From Bacteroides propionicigenes (GTDB lineage: Bacteria > Bacteroidota > Bacteroidia > Bacteroidales > Bacteroidaceae): a DNA stretch of 64,000 nt. Shown in pieces: positions 1-8,692 of this stretch (positions within the stretch are counted from its first letter, which is position 1; the number at the start of each line of letters is the position of its first letter). The position numbers were made by a program, and so were the translations under genes. The notes under the pieces are model-generated. The model searched no databases. It was given only the letters and a program-made list of their open reading frames with translations, and was not told where the DNA came from. The stretch lies in contig NZ_JAHBBW010000006.1 of NCBI RefSeq assembly GCF_018390535.1, positions 179,856 through 243,855 on the forward strand. The letters are read 5' to 3'.

Positions 1-40
1 CTTCTCACTCAGTGTCCTGACAGCGATTGCGCGAAAGCGG

Positions 41-73
41 TGCAAAGGTAGAGTTTTTCTTTTGATTGACAAA
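41..73 (-). promoter_or_regulatory. Bacteroides-type promoter firing leftward
   Basis: On the minus strand a TTTG box (73-70) lies 19 bp from a TACCTTTG box (50-43), which matches the primary-sigma promoter pattern of Bacteroides. It points out of the window, so a gene transcribed leftward probably starts just beyond position 1. That gene itself is not visible. Confidence 0.55.
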
Positions 74-93
74 GGGATGTGAGTTTTTCTTTC

Positions 94-101
94 TATATTT
101 G
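94..101 (+). promoter_or_regulatory. -7 box TATATTTG upstream of the nucleotidase genes
   Basis: TATATTTG fits the Bacteroides -7 consensus and lies 22 bp before the ATG at 124. No TTTG box is seen at the usual 19-21 bp distance. Transcription from here would begin close to 108-110, which excludes the upstream in-frame ATG at 79 and supports the start at 124. Confidence 0.45.
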
Positions 102-123
102 TAGCAATTTAAAACGAACAAAT

Positions 124-894
124 ATGAAGAAAGGTTATTTGAAATTCGTTTCCGGACTGGCATTGGCAGTGATGTTTTCGTTTACATCTTGTCATTCGGC
201 TTATGAAGTGACGAAAGTGGAGGGACGTATGCATCCGATGGATTCTACGTATGATGTAAATTCTGATGCGGAAGCCGTGGCATTGCTCGCTCCCTATAAA
301 GCGAAGATAGACAGCATGATGTACCGGGTGGTAGGCACAGCCGAGATGTCTATGGACAGAGGCGCTCCCGAAAGTCCCCTCTCCAATCTGGTGGCCGATG
401 TGCTGCGCGGGGCGGCTGTGCAGGTACTTGGAAAATCTGCCGACATGGGGCTCGTAAATATGGGCGGTCTGCGTAATATGCTTACGGAAGGTCCGATTAC
501 TTGCGGTAATATCTACGAAATATTGCCGTTTGAGAATTCACTTTGTGTGCTGACTTTGAAAGGCGCTCATCTGAATCGTCTGTTCGAGAATATAGCGGCC
601 CGCGGGGGCGAAGGAGTCAGCGGCGTGCAGTTGCAGATTACTAAAGACGGAAAGCTGCTGCGGGCCACCGTAGCCGGTAAGCCGGTTGTTGATGACAAAC
701 TGTACACCGTTGCCACTATCGATTATCTGGCCGACGGCAACAACGGTATGACTGCCTTGATTCAGGCGGAGAAGAGAGAGTGTCCTTCGGGTGCCACTTT
801 GCGCGGGCTGTTTATGGACTATGTGGAACGACAGACTGTGGCGGGTAAGAAGATTACTTCGCGCATGGAAGGAAGAGTTGCTGTGGAAGATTAA
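124..894 (+). CDS. 5'-nucleotidase C-terminal-domain lipoprotein
   Basis: The 256-residue protein is the C-terminal (substrate-specificity) domain of the UshA/5'-nucleotidase family, here made as a stand-alone lipoprotein. The N-terminus is a signal sequence ending in a lipobox (SFTSCHS). Family features include the stretch LVNMGGLRN, the motif YEILPFENSLC and, near the C-terminus, DYLADGNNGM. The start at 124 gives a proper signal peptide; the in-frame ATG at 79 lies upstream of the -7 box. The metallophosphatase half is the next gene, 29 bp downstream, so the two chains probably work together to dephosphorylate nucleotides or similar compounds in the periplasm. Such split pairs are, from memory, common in Bacteroides. 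The exact substrate is unknown. Confidence 0.82.
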   Translation: MKKGYLKFVSGLALAVMFSFTSCHSAYEVTKVEGRMHPMDSTYDVNSDAEAVALLAPYKAKIDSMMYRVVGTAEMSMDRGAPESPLSNLVADVLRGAAVQVLGKSADMGLVNMGGLRNMLTEGPITCGNIYEILPFENSLCVLTLKGAHLNRLFENIAARGGEGVSGVQLQITKDGKLLRATVAGKPVVDDKLYTVATIDYLADGNNGMTALIQAEKRECPSGATLRGLFMDYVERQTVAGKKITSRMEGRVAVED

Positions 895-923
895 GAACCG
901 AAAACTAAAAAAAAGAAAATCTG

Positions 924-1769
924 ATGAAACGTATATCTATATTTTGCTTGCTGGTATTTTACATATTGTTGACGGCATCGGCACAACAGGGCAAACAATT
1001 GGCCATTTTGCACACAAGTGATACTCATAGCCGTATCGAACCGATTGATCCGCATGCTGCCGACCCGTATGCCGATATGGGCGGTGTGGTGCGCCGCACC
1101 ACTTTCTTGAAAGAATTTCGTACGAAGAATCCGGATGCCCTGCTCTTCGATTGCGGTGATATTTCACAGGGTACACCGTACTATAATCTTTTCCGGGGTG
1201 AGGTGGAAATCAAGATGATGAACCTCATGGGCTATGATGCCATGACTATCGGTAATCATGAATTTGATTTCGGACTGGAGAATATGGCGCGTTTGTTCCG
1301 TATGGCAGACTTTCCGGTGGTATGTGCCAATTATAACGTTGCCGGAACTGTTCTTGAGGGACTGGTGAAACCTTATGTTGTATTGAATCGCAGTGGCGTG
1401 AACATCGGAGTGTTTGGGCTGAGTCCTCAAATGGAGGGGCTGGTGCAGGCCGATAAGTGCGAGGGCATCGTGTACAAGGACCCGATTGCTGTGGCGCAGG
1501 AAGTTACGGACTTGCTGCGAACCAAGGAGGGATGCGATGTAGTAATCTGCCTTTCTCATCTTGGATTCCGAATTAAGAATGAAGTCTGCGATGAAAAGCT
1601 GGCGGCGGAAACCAAAGGCATCGACGTAATTCTGGGTGGGCACTCTCACACTTTCATGGAGAAACCGGCGTTTTACTTGAATGCCGAGGGGAAGAATGTT
1701 TCGGTATTGCACACCGGAAAGAGTGGAATTTTTGTAGGAGAACTGGATTTGACATTGACTAAAGAGTGA
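924..1769 (+). CDS. Metallophosphoesterase, 5'-nucleotidase N-terminal half
   Basis: A 281-residue secreted calcineurin-like phosphoesterase with a signal peptide (cleavage near TASAQQ). The metal-binding motifs of the 5'-nucleotidase family appear in order: LHTSDTHSR (about residues 31-39), DCGDISQG, TIGNHEFDFG, a later histidine in CLSHLG, and GGHSHT near the C-terminus. The chain stops where the nucleotide-specificity domain would begin. That domain is encoded by the preceding gene, so the pair amounts to one enzyme split in two with reversed gene order. The stop is 3 bp before the next ATG, so all three genes are probably one operon. It is probably a periplasmic nucleotide or sugar-phosphate phosphatase. 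Confidence 0.85.
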   Translation: MKRISIFCLLVFYILLTASAQQGKQLAILHTSDTHSRIEPIDPHAADPYADMGGVVRRTTFLKEFRTKNPDALLFDCGDISQGTPYYNLFRGEVEIKMMNLMGYDAMTIGNHEFDFGLENMARLFRMADFPVVCANYNVAGTVLEGLVKPYVVLNRSGVNIGVFGLSPQMEGLVQADKCEGIVYKDPIAVAQEVTDLLRTKEGCDVVICLSHLGFRIKNEVCDEKLAAETKGIDVILGGHSHTFMEKPAFYLNAEGKNVSVLHTGKSGIFVGELDLTLTKE

Positions 1770-1772
1770 TAA

Positions 1773-4700
1773 ATGAAAAGGCTGTTACTGTTTGTTCTTA
1801 TTATAATGGGATGTTGCGGGCGTTTCGCTTCGGATGCAAAATTACGTCCGGCGACACCGGCTGTCGTGCCCCCTGTAGAACCTTTGCTGGTAAAACCGGT
1901 GCAGGATGATGTGCGATGCAGGCAGTGGGTAGATTCGGTACTGGACAAGTTAAGTCTGAAAGAACGTGTAGGACAGCTTTTTATTTATACAATCGCTCCT
2001 TATCAGGATAAGCGTAACAAGGAGTTGCTGCGCAAGGTTGTTGAAGACTATAAAGTCGGCGGTCTGTTGTTTTCGGGCGGCCTGATGCAGAACCAAGTCA
2101 TGCTGACGAATGAAGCGCAGCGTATGGCGGATGTTCCTTTGCTGATTACCTTTGACGGAGAGTGGGGACTTTCCATGCGCTTGAAGGGTACTCCCGTCTT
2201 TCCCAAGAATATGGTGCTGGGCTGTATCCGAAATGACAGTTTGCTCTACGAATATGGTCGTGAAATGGCAAGGCAGTGCCGTGAACTTGGTGTGCAGGTG
2301 AATTTCGCTCCGGTGGCGGATGTTAATATCAATCCGGAGAATCCGGTTATCAATACTCGCTCGTTCGGTGAAAATCCGGTAAATGTGGCTGATAAGGTTA
2401 TCGCTTATGCCAAAGGGCTGGAAGACGGAGGGGTACTTTCTGTATCCAAGCACTTTCCCGGTCATGGAGATACGGATGTAGATTCACATAATGCACTCCC
2501 AACACTGCCTTTCACACGCGAACGCTTGGACAGTGTGGAACTCTATCCTTTTAAGAAAGCCATCCAAGAGGGGCTGGGCGGTATTATGGTAGGGCATCTG
2601 GAGGTTCCTGCCTTTGAAGAGACAAGCGGAGTGCCTTCCTCTCTTTCCCGTAGTGTGGTATATGATTTGCTGACGCGTGAGTTGAAATTCCGCGGACTTA
2701 TATTTACGGATGCCTTGGCCATGAAAGGGGTATCGAATAATGCGTCGCTGTGTCTGAAAGCACTGAAGGCGGGCAATGACTTGCTGCTCGTTCCCCGCCG
2801 TATCAAAGAAGAAGTAGATGCTGTGCTGGCTGCCGTAAAAAGTGGAGAGCTGACGGAACAGGCAGTGGAGGAAAAGTGCCGTAAGGTATTGACGTATAAA
2901 TATGCTTTGGGTCTGAATAAGAAGCCGGTGGTTCGTCTTTCGGGTTTGGGAACACGGATTAATACTCCTTATACGCGCGATTTGATTCATCGTTTGAATA
3001 TGGCGGCCATCACTGTATTGGGCAATGCAACGGAGGTATTACCGCTGGATCCGGCTATCGGGGATGTTGCTGTGCTCAATGTCGGCGCAGCTACGGAGAT
3101 ACAGCCTTTTATCAAACAGCTTTCCATGTATACGCATCCGGTGGAGTTTCAGTTGGGAAAAGATTTGCCGGAAGCGGGACGCAAGGCTTTGAGAGAGAAG
3201 CTGTCGAAATATAAACGTATTTTGGTGTGTGTCACCGAACATCGTCTGGCAGCTTATCAGTCTTTCTTTGCTGAGTTTGCTCCGGAAGTTCCGGTGGTGT
3301 ATGTGTTCTTTATTCCCGGTAAACAGCTGTTGCAGATACATCGGGGCATATCGGTTGCCGAAGCTGTGGTATTGGCGCATTCTTCGGGTGATGATGTACA
3401 GCGGCAGGCAGCCAAGATACTTTATGCGGATGCTGTGGCGGACGGCAGGTTATCGGCAAGCATAGGCGGTTTGTTTGCTGCGGGAGAAGGATTGGACTTG
3501 AGTCCGCAAACCGAACCTCATTTTGTTCCCGAAGAACATGGTATGGATTCCCGCTTGTTGGCGCAGATAGATACGATTGCGCGGGAAGGCATACGTGAAG
3601 GTGCCTATCCGGGATGTCAGGTGGTGATTCTGAAGGACGGAAAGGAGATGTATAATAAGGCTTTTGGTACTTATACGTGGAGTACTGCCAAGGATAAGGA
3701 GGCTACTCCGGTGACACCGGTGTCTGTATATGATATGGCGTCTTTAACGAAAACGACGGCTACTTTGCTGGCTGTGATGAAACTCTACGACAAGGGACGC
3801 TTGAATCTGACTGACCGTGTGTCCGACTATCTTCCATATCTGCAAGATACGGATAAACGTGACATAACTGTCAGGGAATTGTTATTCCATCAGTCCGGTT
3901 TGCCGTCTACTCTGTTGTTCTATCAAGATGCTATTGATAAAGACAGTTATGATGGCACGTTGTTTAAGGCACGCCCGGACAAGCTGCATCCTACCCGCAT
4001 CGGGCGACAGACATGGGCCAATCCCAAATTCCGTTTCCGTCCGGGGCTGACTTCTAAAGCACGTACGGATGAATGTACTCTACAGGTATGTGACAGCCTT
4101 TGGCTGAACAAGTCTTTCAAAAAGGAATATCTCCAAAAAATAGCCGATACTCCTTTGAAGGATAAACGGTATCGTTATAGTTGTGTGGGCTTTATCCTGT
4201 TGCAGCAACTGGTTGAGGCGCGTGCAGGAATGCCTATGGATGAATATCTTGCTCAGGAATTTTATGCTCCTATGGGTTTGCGGCGTACCGGGTATCTGCC
4301 GTTGCGCTTCTTGCCTAAAGAAGGAATTGTTCCTTCTTCCGTCGACCCTTTCTTGCGGAAAACGATTTTGCAGGGATTTGTGCATGATGAGTCGGCTGCT
4401 TTCCAAGGCGGCGTTTCCGGCAATGCCGGATTATTCTCTACGGCGGAGGAAGTGGCGCAGGTTTATCAGATGTTACTGAATGGCGGTGAATTGAATGGAA
4501 AACGTTATTTGAGCAAGGAGACTTGCAGGCTTTTTACGACAACGGTTGCCAAGAACAGCCGCCGTGGTTTAGGGTTTGACAAGCCGGATGTGCAGAATAC
4601 GGAGAAGAGTCCTTGTGCCCCTTCAGCTCCGGCATCAGTGTACGGGCATACAGGCTTTACCGGTACTTGTGCGTGGGTGGACCCTGACAATGGGCTGGTC

Positions 4701-4811
4701 TATGTCTTTATAAGTAATCGTATTTATCCGGATGCATGGAATACGAAATTGCTGAAACTGGATATTCGAGGAAAAATACAGGAGGCAATGTATCAGGCAA
4801 TATTGAAATAA
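1773..4811 (+). CDS. NagZ-like GH3 fused to serine beta-lactamase-like hydrolase
   Basis: A 1012-residue two-enzyme fusion. Residues about 45-390 are a GH3 domain of the NagZ (beta-N-acetylhexosaminidase) branch, recognised by KHFPGHGDTDVDSH starting at K226, which holds the His/Asp acid-base dyad of that branch. About residues 400-590 form the GH3 C-terminal-like linker region. Residues about 600-1010 are a class C beta-lactamase/penicillin-binding-like serine hydrolase with SLTK (Ser657 as nucleophile), a YSC motif in the YxN position and a HTGFTGT motif in the KTG position. The N-terminus looks like a lipoprotein or signal peptide (LIIMGCCG). The likely role is cell-wall muropeptide turnover: removal of GlcNAc from muropeptides plus a peptide or ester hydrolase step. 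Such fusions are known in Bacteroidota; the substrate of the second domain is inferred only. It is co-transcribed with the two nucleotidase halves. Confidence 0.85.
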   Translation: MKRLLLFVLIIMGCCGRFASDAKLRPATPAVVPPVEPLLVKPVQDDVRCRQWVDSVLDKLSLKERVGQLFIYTIAPYQDKRNKELLRKVVEDYKVGGLLFSGGLMQNQVMLTNEAQRMADVPLLITFDGEWGLSMRLKGTPVFPKNMVLGCIRNDSLLYEYGREMARQCRELGVQVNFAPVADVNINPENPVINTRSFGENPVNVADKVIAYAKGLEDGGVLSVSKHFPGHGDTDVDSHNALPTLPFTRERLDSVELYPFKKAIQEGLGGIMVGHLEVPAFEETSGVPSSLSRSVVYDLLTRELKFRGLIFTDALAMKGVSNNASLCLKALKAGNDLLLVPRRIKEEVDAVLAAVKSGELTEQAVEEKCRKVLTYKYALGLNKKPVVRLSGLGTRINTPYTRDLIHRLNMAAITVLGNATEVLPLDPAIGDVAVLNVGAATEIQPFIKQLSMYTHPVEFQLGKDLPEAGRKALREKLSKYKRILVCVTEHRLAAYQSFFAEFAPEVPVVYVFFIPGKQLLQIHRGISVAEAVVLAHSSGDDVQRQAAKILYADAVADGRLSASIGGLFAAGEGLDLSPQTEPHFVPEEHGMDSRLLAQIDTIAREGIREGAYPGCQVVILKDGKEMYNKAFGTYTWSTAKDKEATPVTPVSVYDMASLTKTTATLLAVMKLYDKGRLNLTDRVSDYLPYLQDTDKRDITVRELLFHQSGLPSTLLFYQDAIDKDSYDGTLFKARPDKLHPTRIGRQTWANPKFRFRPGLTSKARTDECTLQVCDSLWLNKSFKKEYLQKIADTPLKDKRYRYSCVGFILLQQLVEARAGMPMDEYLAQEFYAPMGLRRTGYLPLRFLPKEGIVPSSVDPFLRKTILQGFVHDESAAFQGGVSGNAGLFSTAEEVAQVYQMLLNGGELNGKRYLSKETCRLFTTTVAKNSRRGLGFDKPDVQNTEKSPCAPSAPASVYGHTGFTGTCAWVDPDNGLVYVFISNRIYPDAWNTKLLKLDIRGKIQEAMYQAILK

Positions 4812-4834
4812 GGGTAATCATATCCGAATATAAA

Positions 4835-4886
4835 AGAAGAAGGGAACGACTGACTTAGAATTGTCAGACGGCCCCTTCTTTTTTTG
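4835..4886. terminator. Hairpin terminator between convergent genes
   Basis: An imperfect hairpin pairs AAGAAGGG...CGACTGAC with GTCAGACG...CCCCTTCTT around the loop ttagaatt. It is followed on the plus strand by a run of T. It lies between convergent genes and could serve both strands. Confidence 0.65.
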
Positions 4887-4924
4887 AAACAATTAATTTA
4901 CTCTGTTAAGTTTAGGTGTATATG

Positions 4925-5554
4925 TTAGAATGCGATACCGATACGTAAACCTAAGTTGTTCATTCCGTCTACACTATAAGTGAAGAGGTCTCCTTTGTTC
5001 GTTCCGTAGCTATAGTAAGCTGCGAAGTGTAGCCCCGGACCATAAGCCCATGGGTAAACATTAAATCCGATTTCCGGAGATACGTAGAAACCCCATGTAT
5101 CTTTATTAGCTTCGAATGCGTTGAAAGTGGACTTCAGTTGTGCATATTGTGCACCGAGTTTTACACCTAAATATGGTTGGAATGCACCGCCGCGGTTCCA
5201 TGCGTAGCGTGTGGCAAGACCGAAAGGCAATTGGAATGCGGTGTGTTGCTGGTCGGTATTCAAACTGCCGCTTTCACCAACCGGCAAGGTCTGACGGCCA
5301 ATGTATTCATGGTTACTATGGTAGGCAAGGAAGCCTCCCAATGCAAAATTTGATGTCAGGAAGTAACCGCCTTCAAAATTCATACCCCATCCGCTGCCTT
5401 TATCAGCAAAGTGGTTGTTTAAGGGGAAGTTGAACTGCCAGTCGATGTTGGCATAACCGTTATCGGTCATCTGAGCCTTTGCCGGCATGGCAAAGACAAG
5501 GGCGAGGGCGGCAATTGCGAATACCCTCAAAGATATATATTTCAATGTTTTCAT
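4925..5554 (-). CDS. Outer-membrane beta-barrel protein
   Basis: A 209-residue protein with a clear signal peptide (FAMPAKAQ cleavage region) and alternating aromatic/glycine beta strands ending in a C-terminal phenylalanine (RIGIAF), typical of small OmpA/OmpX-like eight-strand barrels (porin_OmpL/OMP_b-brl type). Recognisable strands include the GMNFEGGYFL and GLRIGIAF segments. It probably sits in the outer membrane; no specific function can be assigned. It lies 60 bp before the next minus-strand gene (transcribed ahead of it), so the two may be co-transcribed. Confidence 0.75.
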   Translation of the reverse strand: MKTLKYISLRVFAIAALALVFAMPAKAQMTDNGYANIDWQFNFPLNNHFADKGSGWGMNFEGGYFLTSNFALGGFLAYHSNHEYIGRQTLPVGESGSLNTDQQHTAFQLPFGLATRYAWNRGGAFQPYLGVKLGAQYAQLKSTFNAFEANKDTWGFYVSPEIGFNVYPWAYGPGLHFAAYYSYGTNKGDLFTYSVDGMNNLGLRIGIAF

Positions 5555-5614
5555 ACTTGTTCTTGTTTTATAAATTCAACAATAGCTTTTGATAGAATAG
5601 GAAAAGCTAACTGC

Positions 5615-6268
5615 TTATCTGGGCTGAGCGGTCATTCTGTTAAGATAGGTAGATTGCGTAAAGGATTGGTTTACACCTTCTACAGCCATTTTTGTGTTGA
5701 AAGAAGTTGATCCGCTCAATAATCCGCTCATGTAGCTGGTCCACAGTACAGGGAGTTTTTCTTTCTCACCTTGAGGAGCATCAAGGTTCAGCAATTCGGT
5801 GATGAAGGAACCGGTGCTATAAGCATAATTTACAGCATATGGATAGTACCATCCACCCCAGTTACCCCAGTAAGGAGCATCCCAATAACCCGGGTAGTTC
5901 CACCACCATTCGGGACGCCCGTAGTCTGTGAAGTAGTAGGTGCTCTTTATATAGCTGACTTGCAAACCGAGATCGGCTTCTTGGCGGTTTTCTACGCGAA
6001 CATAACCGCGGTTGTTCATATTGGTGACGTACGCGCTGAGGATTTCCTGTGCGCTTTCGTCTTTCCAATATTCGGCGTCTTTACTGTTGCCGATAACGAG
6101 GATGCTATCCGGTAAATAGTAAGTTTCGAAAGCTTTGAAATCTGCTTTCGTGTCATAATTGGTATAAACCAGATACTTGCTGTCCAGCTTATCCATGTCG
6201 GGGTCTTTTTCGCAAGATACGAATGCTATTGCGAAGACCGCTAATAATAAGGGAATAAATTTCTTCAT
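5615..6268 (-). CDS. DUF4136-type lipoprotein
   Basis: A 217-residue lipoprotein starting MKKFIPLLL with lipobox AFVSCEKDP. The chain has the layout of DUF4136 proteins: a YDTKADFKAFETY segment near residue 40, a middle helix with repeated NMNNRGYVRV-type strand, and a C-terminal LSG...FNTKMA segment. A Trp/Tyr/Gly-rich stretch (about residues 135-160, WWWNYPGYWDAPYWG) is unusually aromatic and may be exposed. An upstream in-frame ATG at 6361 is rejected because it would precede the signal peptide by 31 residues and overlaps a -7 box (TATTTTTG, 6366-6359). Function unknown; the family is found in bacterial envelopes. Confidence 0.7.
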   Translation of the reverse strand: MKKFIPLLLAVFAIAFVSCEKDPDMDKLDSKYLVYTNYDTKADFKAFETYYLPDSILVIGNSKDAEYWKDESAQEILSAYVTNMNNRGYVRVENRQEADLGLQVSYIKSTYYFTDYGRPEWWWNYPGYWDAPYWGNWGGWYYPYAVNYAYSTGSFITELLNLDAPQGEKEKLPVLWTSYMSGLLSGSTSFNTKMAVEGVNQSFTQSTYLNRMTAQPR

Positions 6269-6358
6269 ACTTCTATAATTGTTTAGGTTAAATATAAATT
6301 CCTGCCCTGTTGGTACCTTAGGCTTTTGGAGAAAGAACAAGATAAAAAATAAAAGGTT

Positions 6359-6366
6359 CAAAAATA
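6359..6366 (-). promoter_or_regulatory. Candidate -7 box for the minus-strand envelope genes
   Basis: TATTTTTG on the minus strand (6366-6359) fits TAnnTTTG and lies 90 bp before the start at 6268. No matching TTTG box is seen. Confidence 0.3.
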
Positions 6367-6458
6367 AATGTGTTAAATGTGCAGCGAACTATAAAGAAAT
6401 AGGGTGATAAATGTATGGTAAATACATCATCACCCTATTGTGTACAGGCTTATCGCAA

Positions 6459-7460
6459 CTATTTTACAATCTGATAAATGCTTTCTAATTCTTCTGCGGA
6501 GAAAGTTGTGTTTTCTATCGCTTTCAGATTATCTGCCAACTGTCTGACGGAACTTGCCCCGATAATAACCGAGGTCACCAAGTCGTCTTTCAGTATCCAT
6601 GCAAGCGCCATTTCGGCAAGTGTCTGACCGCGATGAAAAGCAAGTTCATTCAGTGCCTTGATTTTTCTCAGAATTTCTTCTGTCAGTGCTTCTTTTTTAA
6701 GGAAACCACCTTTGGCAATCCGCGAGTCTTCAGGGATCCCGTTAAGGTAGCGGTTGGTAAGCAATCCCTGTGCTAAAGGGGAGAAAGCAATAAAGCCTGT
6801 ACCGTTTTCTTTAGCTTGTCGCAGAATGCCTTCTTCCTCCGGTTCGCGATTGAACAGATTGTATCTGCCTTGGTAGAGGAGACAGTGAACATCTCTCTCT
6901 TCCAGATATTTATAAGCTAATTCTGCTTTGTCCTTAGGGTATTTGGAGATACCGATGTAGAGTGCTTTCCCTTGCCGTACAATATCAACCAGTGTTTGAA
7001 GTGTTTCTTCAAGAGGAGTATTGGGATCGTAGCGATGGGTATAGAAGATATCTACATAATCCAAATTCATTCGCTTCAGGCTTTGGTTGAGGCTGCTCAT
7101 CAAAGACTTTCGGGAACCCCAGTCGCCGTAAGGTCCTGCCCACATTTCATGTCCAGCTTTGGTGGAAATGAATAACTCGTCCCGGTAGGGCATAAATGAT
7201 TTCTTCATAATCATGCCGAATGTTTCTTCAGCCGAACCGCAGGAAGGACCATAGTTGTTGGCAAGGTCGAAATGGGTAATACCTCGGTCGAATGCGTAAT
7301 GTGCCATTGCTAAAGAGTTGGAGAATGCATTGACATCACCGAAATTGTGCCATAGCCCTAAAGATATTTCAGGGAGCAGAATGCCGCTTTTACCGCAACG
7401 ACGGTACTTCATATTGCTGTCGTATCTGTCAGGGACTGGAGAATAGATGGAATTGATCAT
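6459..7460 (-). CDS. Aldo/keto reductase (YghZ/Kv-beta-like)
   Basis: A 333-residue NADPH-dependent oxidoreductase of the aldo/keto reductase superfamily, nearest in motifs to the E. coli YghZ (L-glyceraldehyde-3-phosphate reductase) and Kv-beta group. Visible features are the N-terminal MKYRRCGKSGILLPEISLG strand, HFDLANNYG with the catalytic Asp/Tyr, ISTKAG with the catalytic Lys, DYVDIFYTHRYDP with the catalytic His, FIAFSPLAQGLL, and the C-terminal cofactor-binding IIGASS. Start 7460 is preferred over 7514 because a TACTTTTG -7 box (7519-7512) overlaps the upstream ATG. It is transcribed away from the AraC gene and may be under its control. The carbonyl substrate is unknown. Confidence 0.85.
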   Translation of the reverse strand: MINSIYSPVPDRYDSNMKYRRCGKSGILLPEISLGLWHNFGDVNAFSNSLAMAHYAFDRGITHFDLANNYGPSCGSAEETFGMIMKKSFMPYRDELFISTKAGHEMWAGPYGDWGSRKSLMSSLNQSLKRMNLDYVDIFYTHRYDPNTPLEETLQTLVDIVRQGKALYIGISKYPKDKAELAYKYLEERDVHCLLYQGRYNLFNREPEEEGILRQAKENGTGFIAFSPLAQGLLTNRYLNGIPEDSRIAKGGFLKKEALTEEILRKIKALNELAFHRGQTLAEMALAWILKDDLVTSVIIGASSVRQLADNLKAIENTTFSAEELESIYQIVK

Positions 7461-7511
7461 ATCTGTAGGTTTTAGTTGAACTTTATTATAAGGTAGTAAA
7501 AACTGTGAAAG

Positions 7512-7519
7512 CAAAAGTA
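7512..7519 (-). promoter_or_regulatory. -7 box for the aldo/keto reductase gene
   Basis: TACTTTTG on the minus strand fits the Bacteroides -7 consensus and lies 52 bp before the chosen start at 7460. No clear -33 TTTG. Confidence 0.4.
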
Positions 7520-7617
7520 AGTAAATTCTTTAAAATACTCTGCGCTTTTTTGCAATAATAAATTAGTCATTTAAGAGTTAAAATGGATTTTGTAAATATT
7601 GGAATGAAAATAATGGC

Positions 7618-7625
7618 TATATTTG
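7618..7625 (+). promoter_or_regulatory. -7 box for the AraC regulator gene
   Basis: TATATTTG lies 30 bp before the ATG at 7656. No TTTG box is found at 19-21 bp upstream. A short leader of about 24 nt would result. Confidence 0.45.
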
Positions 7626-7655
7626 CAATATGTGATACTTTTTTAACTGATTGAA

Positions 7656-8543
7656 ATGGAAAACCCAAACTACATTATGAGGGAGATAACCCCTTTGTCT
7701 GAACGTGATTGTTTTTATATTGCAGATCGTCGTAAAACCGAATTTACTTATCCTATTCATTGCCATGCCGAATATGAGTTGAATTTTACGGAACATGCTT
7801 CCGGAGTGCGTCGGGTAGTCGGTGATTCTGCGGAGGTTATCGGGGATTATGATTTAGTGTTGATTACAGGTAAAGAGTTGGAGCATGTGTGGGAGCAACA
7901 TGAATGTACTTCAAGGGATATCCGAGAAATTACAATTCAGTTTTCTTCAGATCTCTTCTTTAAAGACTTTATCAATAAAAATCAGTTTGATAGTATTCGC
8001 CGGATGTTGGAAAAAGCACAATGTGGTATTAGTTTTCCAATGCAGGCTATTATGAAAGTCTATAATTGGTTGGATAAGTTGGCTTCTGAAGAACAGGGAT
8101 TTTATGCGGTAATGAATTTTCTTCGAATACTTTATGAACTATCTCTGTATGATAATGCAGAAGTGCTTTCTAGCTCTTCGTTTGCTAAAATAGAAACTTT
8201 CTCTGACAGTCGACGTGTGCAAAGAGTGCAGAAATATATTGCTGATCACTATCAGGAGGATATTCGTTTAAGTATTTTAGCAGACATGGTAGGGATGACA
8301 TCTGTTTCGTTCAGTCGTTTCTTTCGGTTACGTACGGGAAAAACATTTTCTGATTATATTATTGATATTCGTCTTGGCTTTGCTACTCGTTTATTGGTGG
8401 ACTCTGCACATACGATCGCAGAGATATGTTATGATTGTGGATTTAATAATTTATCTAATTTCAATCGATTATTTAAACGTAAGAAAGGATGTTCGCCGAA
8501 GGAATTTCGGGAAAATTATAGAAAGAAGAAAATTGTGATATAG
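7656..8543 (+). CDS. AraC-family transcriptional regulator of the PUL
   Basis: A 295-residue regulator. The N-terminal part (about residues 20-150) looks like a cupin-type ligand-binding/dimerisation domain (YPIHCHAEYELNF). The C-terminal 100 residues are a canonical AraC double helix-turn-helix: first HTH around ADMVGMTSVSFSRFFR, second around IAEICYDCGFNNLSNFNRLFKRKKG. No membrane segments or sensor-kinase domains are present, so it is a cytoplasmic one-component regulator. It sits between the divergent aldo/keto reductase and the first GH3 of the PUL, which lacks the hybrid two-component or ECF sigma regulators usual for such loci. It is therefore the best candidate for the PUL activator. 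The ligand is unknown; a mannan-derived sugar is an inference. Confidence 0.82.
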   Translation: MENPNYIMREITPLSERDCFYIADRRKTEFTYPIHCHAEYELNFTEHASGVRRVVGDSAEVIGDYDLVLITGKELEHVWEQHECTSRDIREITIQFSSDLFFKDFINKNQFDSIRRMLEKAQCGISFPMQAIMKVYNWLDKLASEEQGFYAVMNFLRILYELSLYDNAEVLSSSSFAKIETFSDSRRVQRVQKYIADHYQEDIRLSILADMVGMTSVSFSRFFRLRTGKTFSDYIIDIRLGFATRLLVDSAHTIAEICYDCGFNNLSNFNRLFKRKKGCSPKEFRENYRKKKIVI

Positions 8544-8651
8544 TGCTACGATATTAGTCTCTAACATATATCTTTTATCTTTGATTTTTTTGTTTGCTAA
8601 AATGTATAATGAAAGGATAAAATAGTATCAAATGAAGTGTTAGGAAGTTGC

Positions 8652-8659
8652 TATATTTG
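8652..8659 (+). promoter_or_regulatory. -7 box for the GH3/PA14 gene
   Basis: TATATTTG lies 33 bp upstream of the ATG at 8693, with no TTTG box at the expected distance. That is compatible with an activator-dependent promoter. Confidence 0.45.
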
Positions 8660-8692
8660 CCAATGGAAAAGACATTTTAATCTATTGAAAAT

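Noticed and set aside
5140..5433. Plus-strand ORF inside the outer-membrane barrel gene
   Set aside because: It is fully covered by the minus-strand gene, which has a signal peptide and barrel pattern. The plus-strand protein has no recognisable features.
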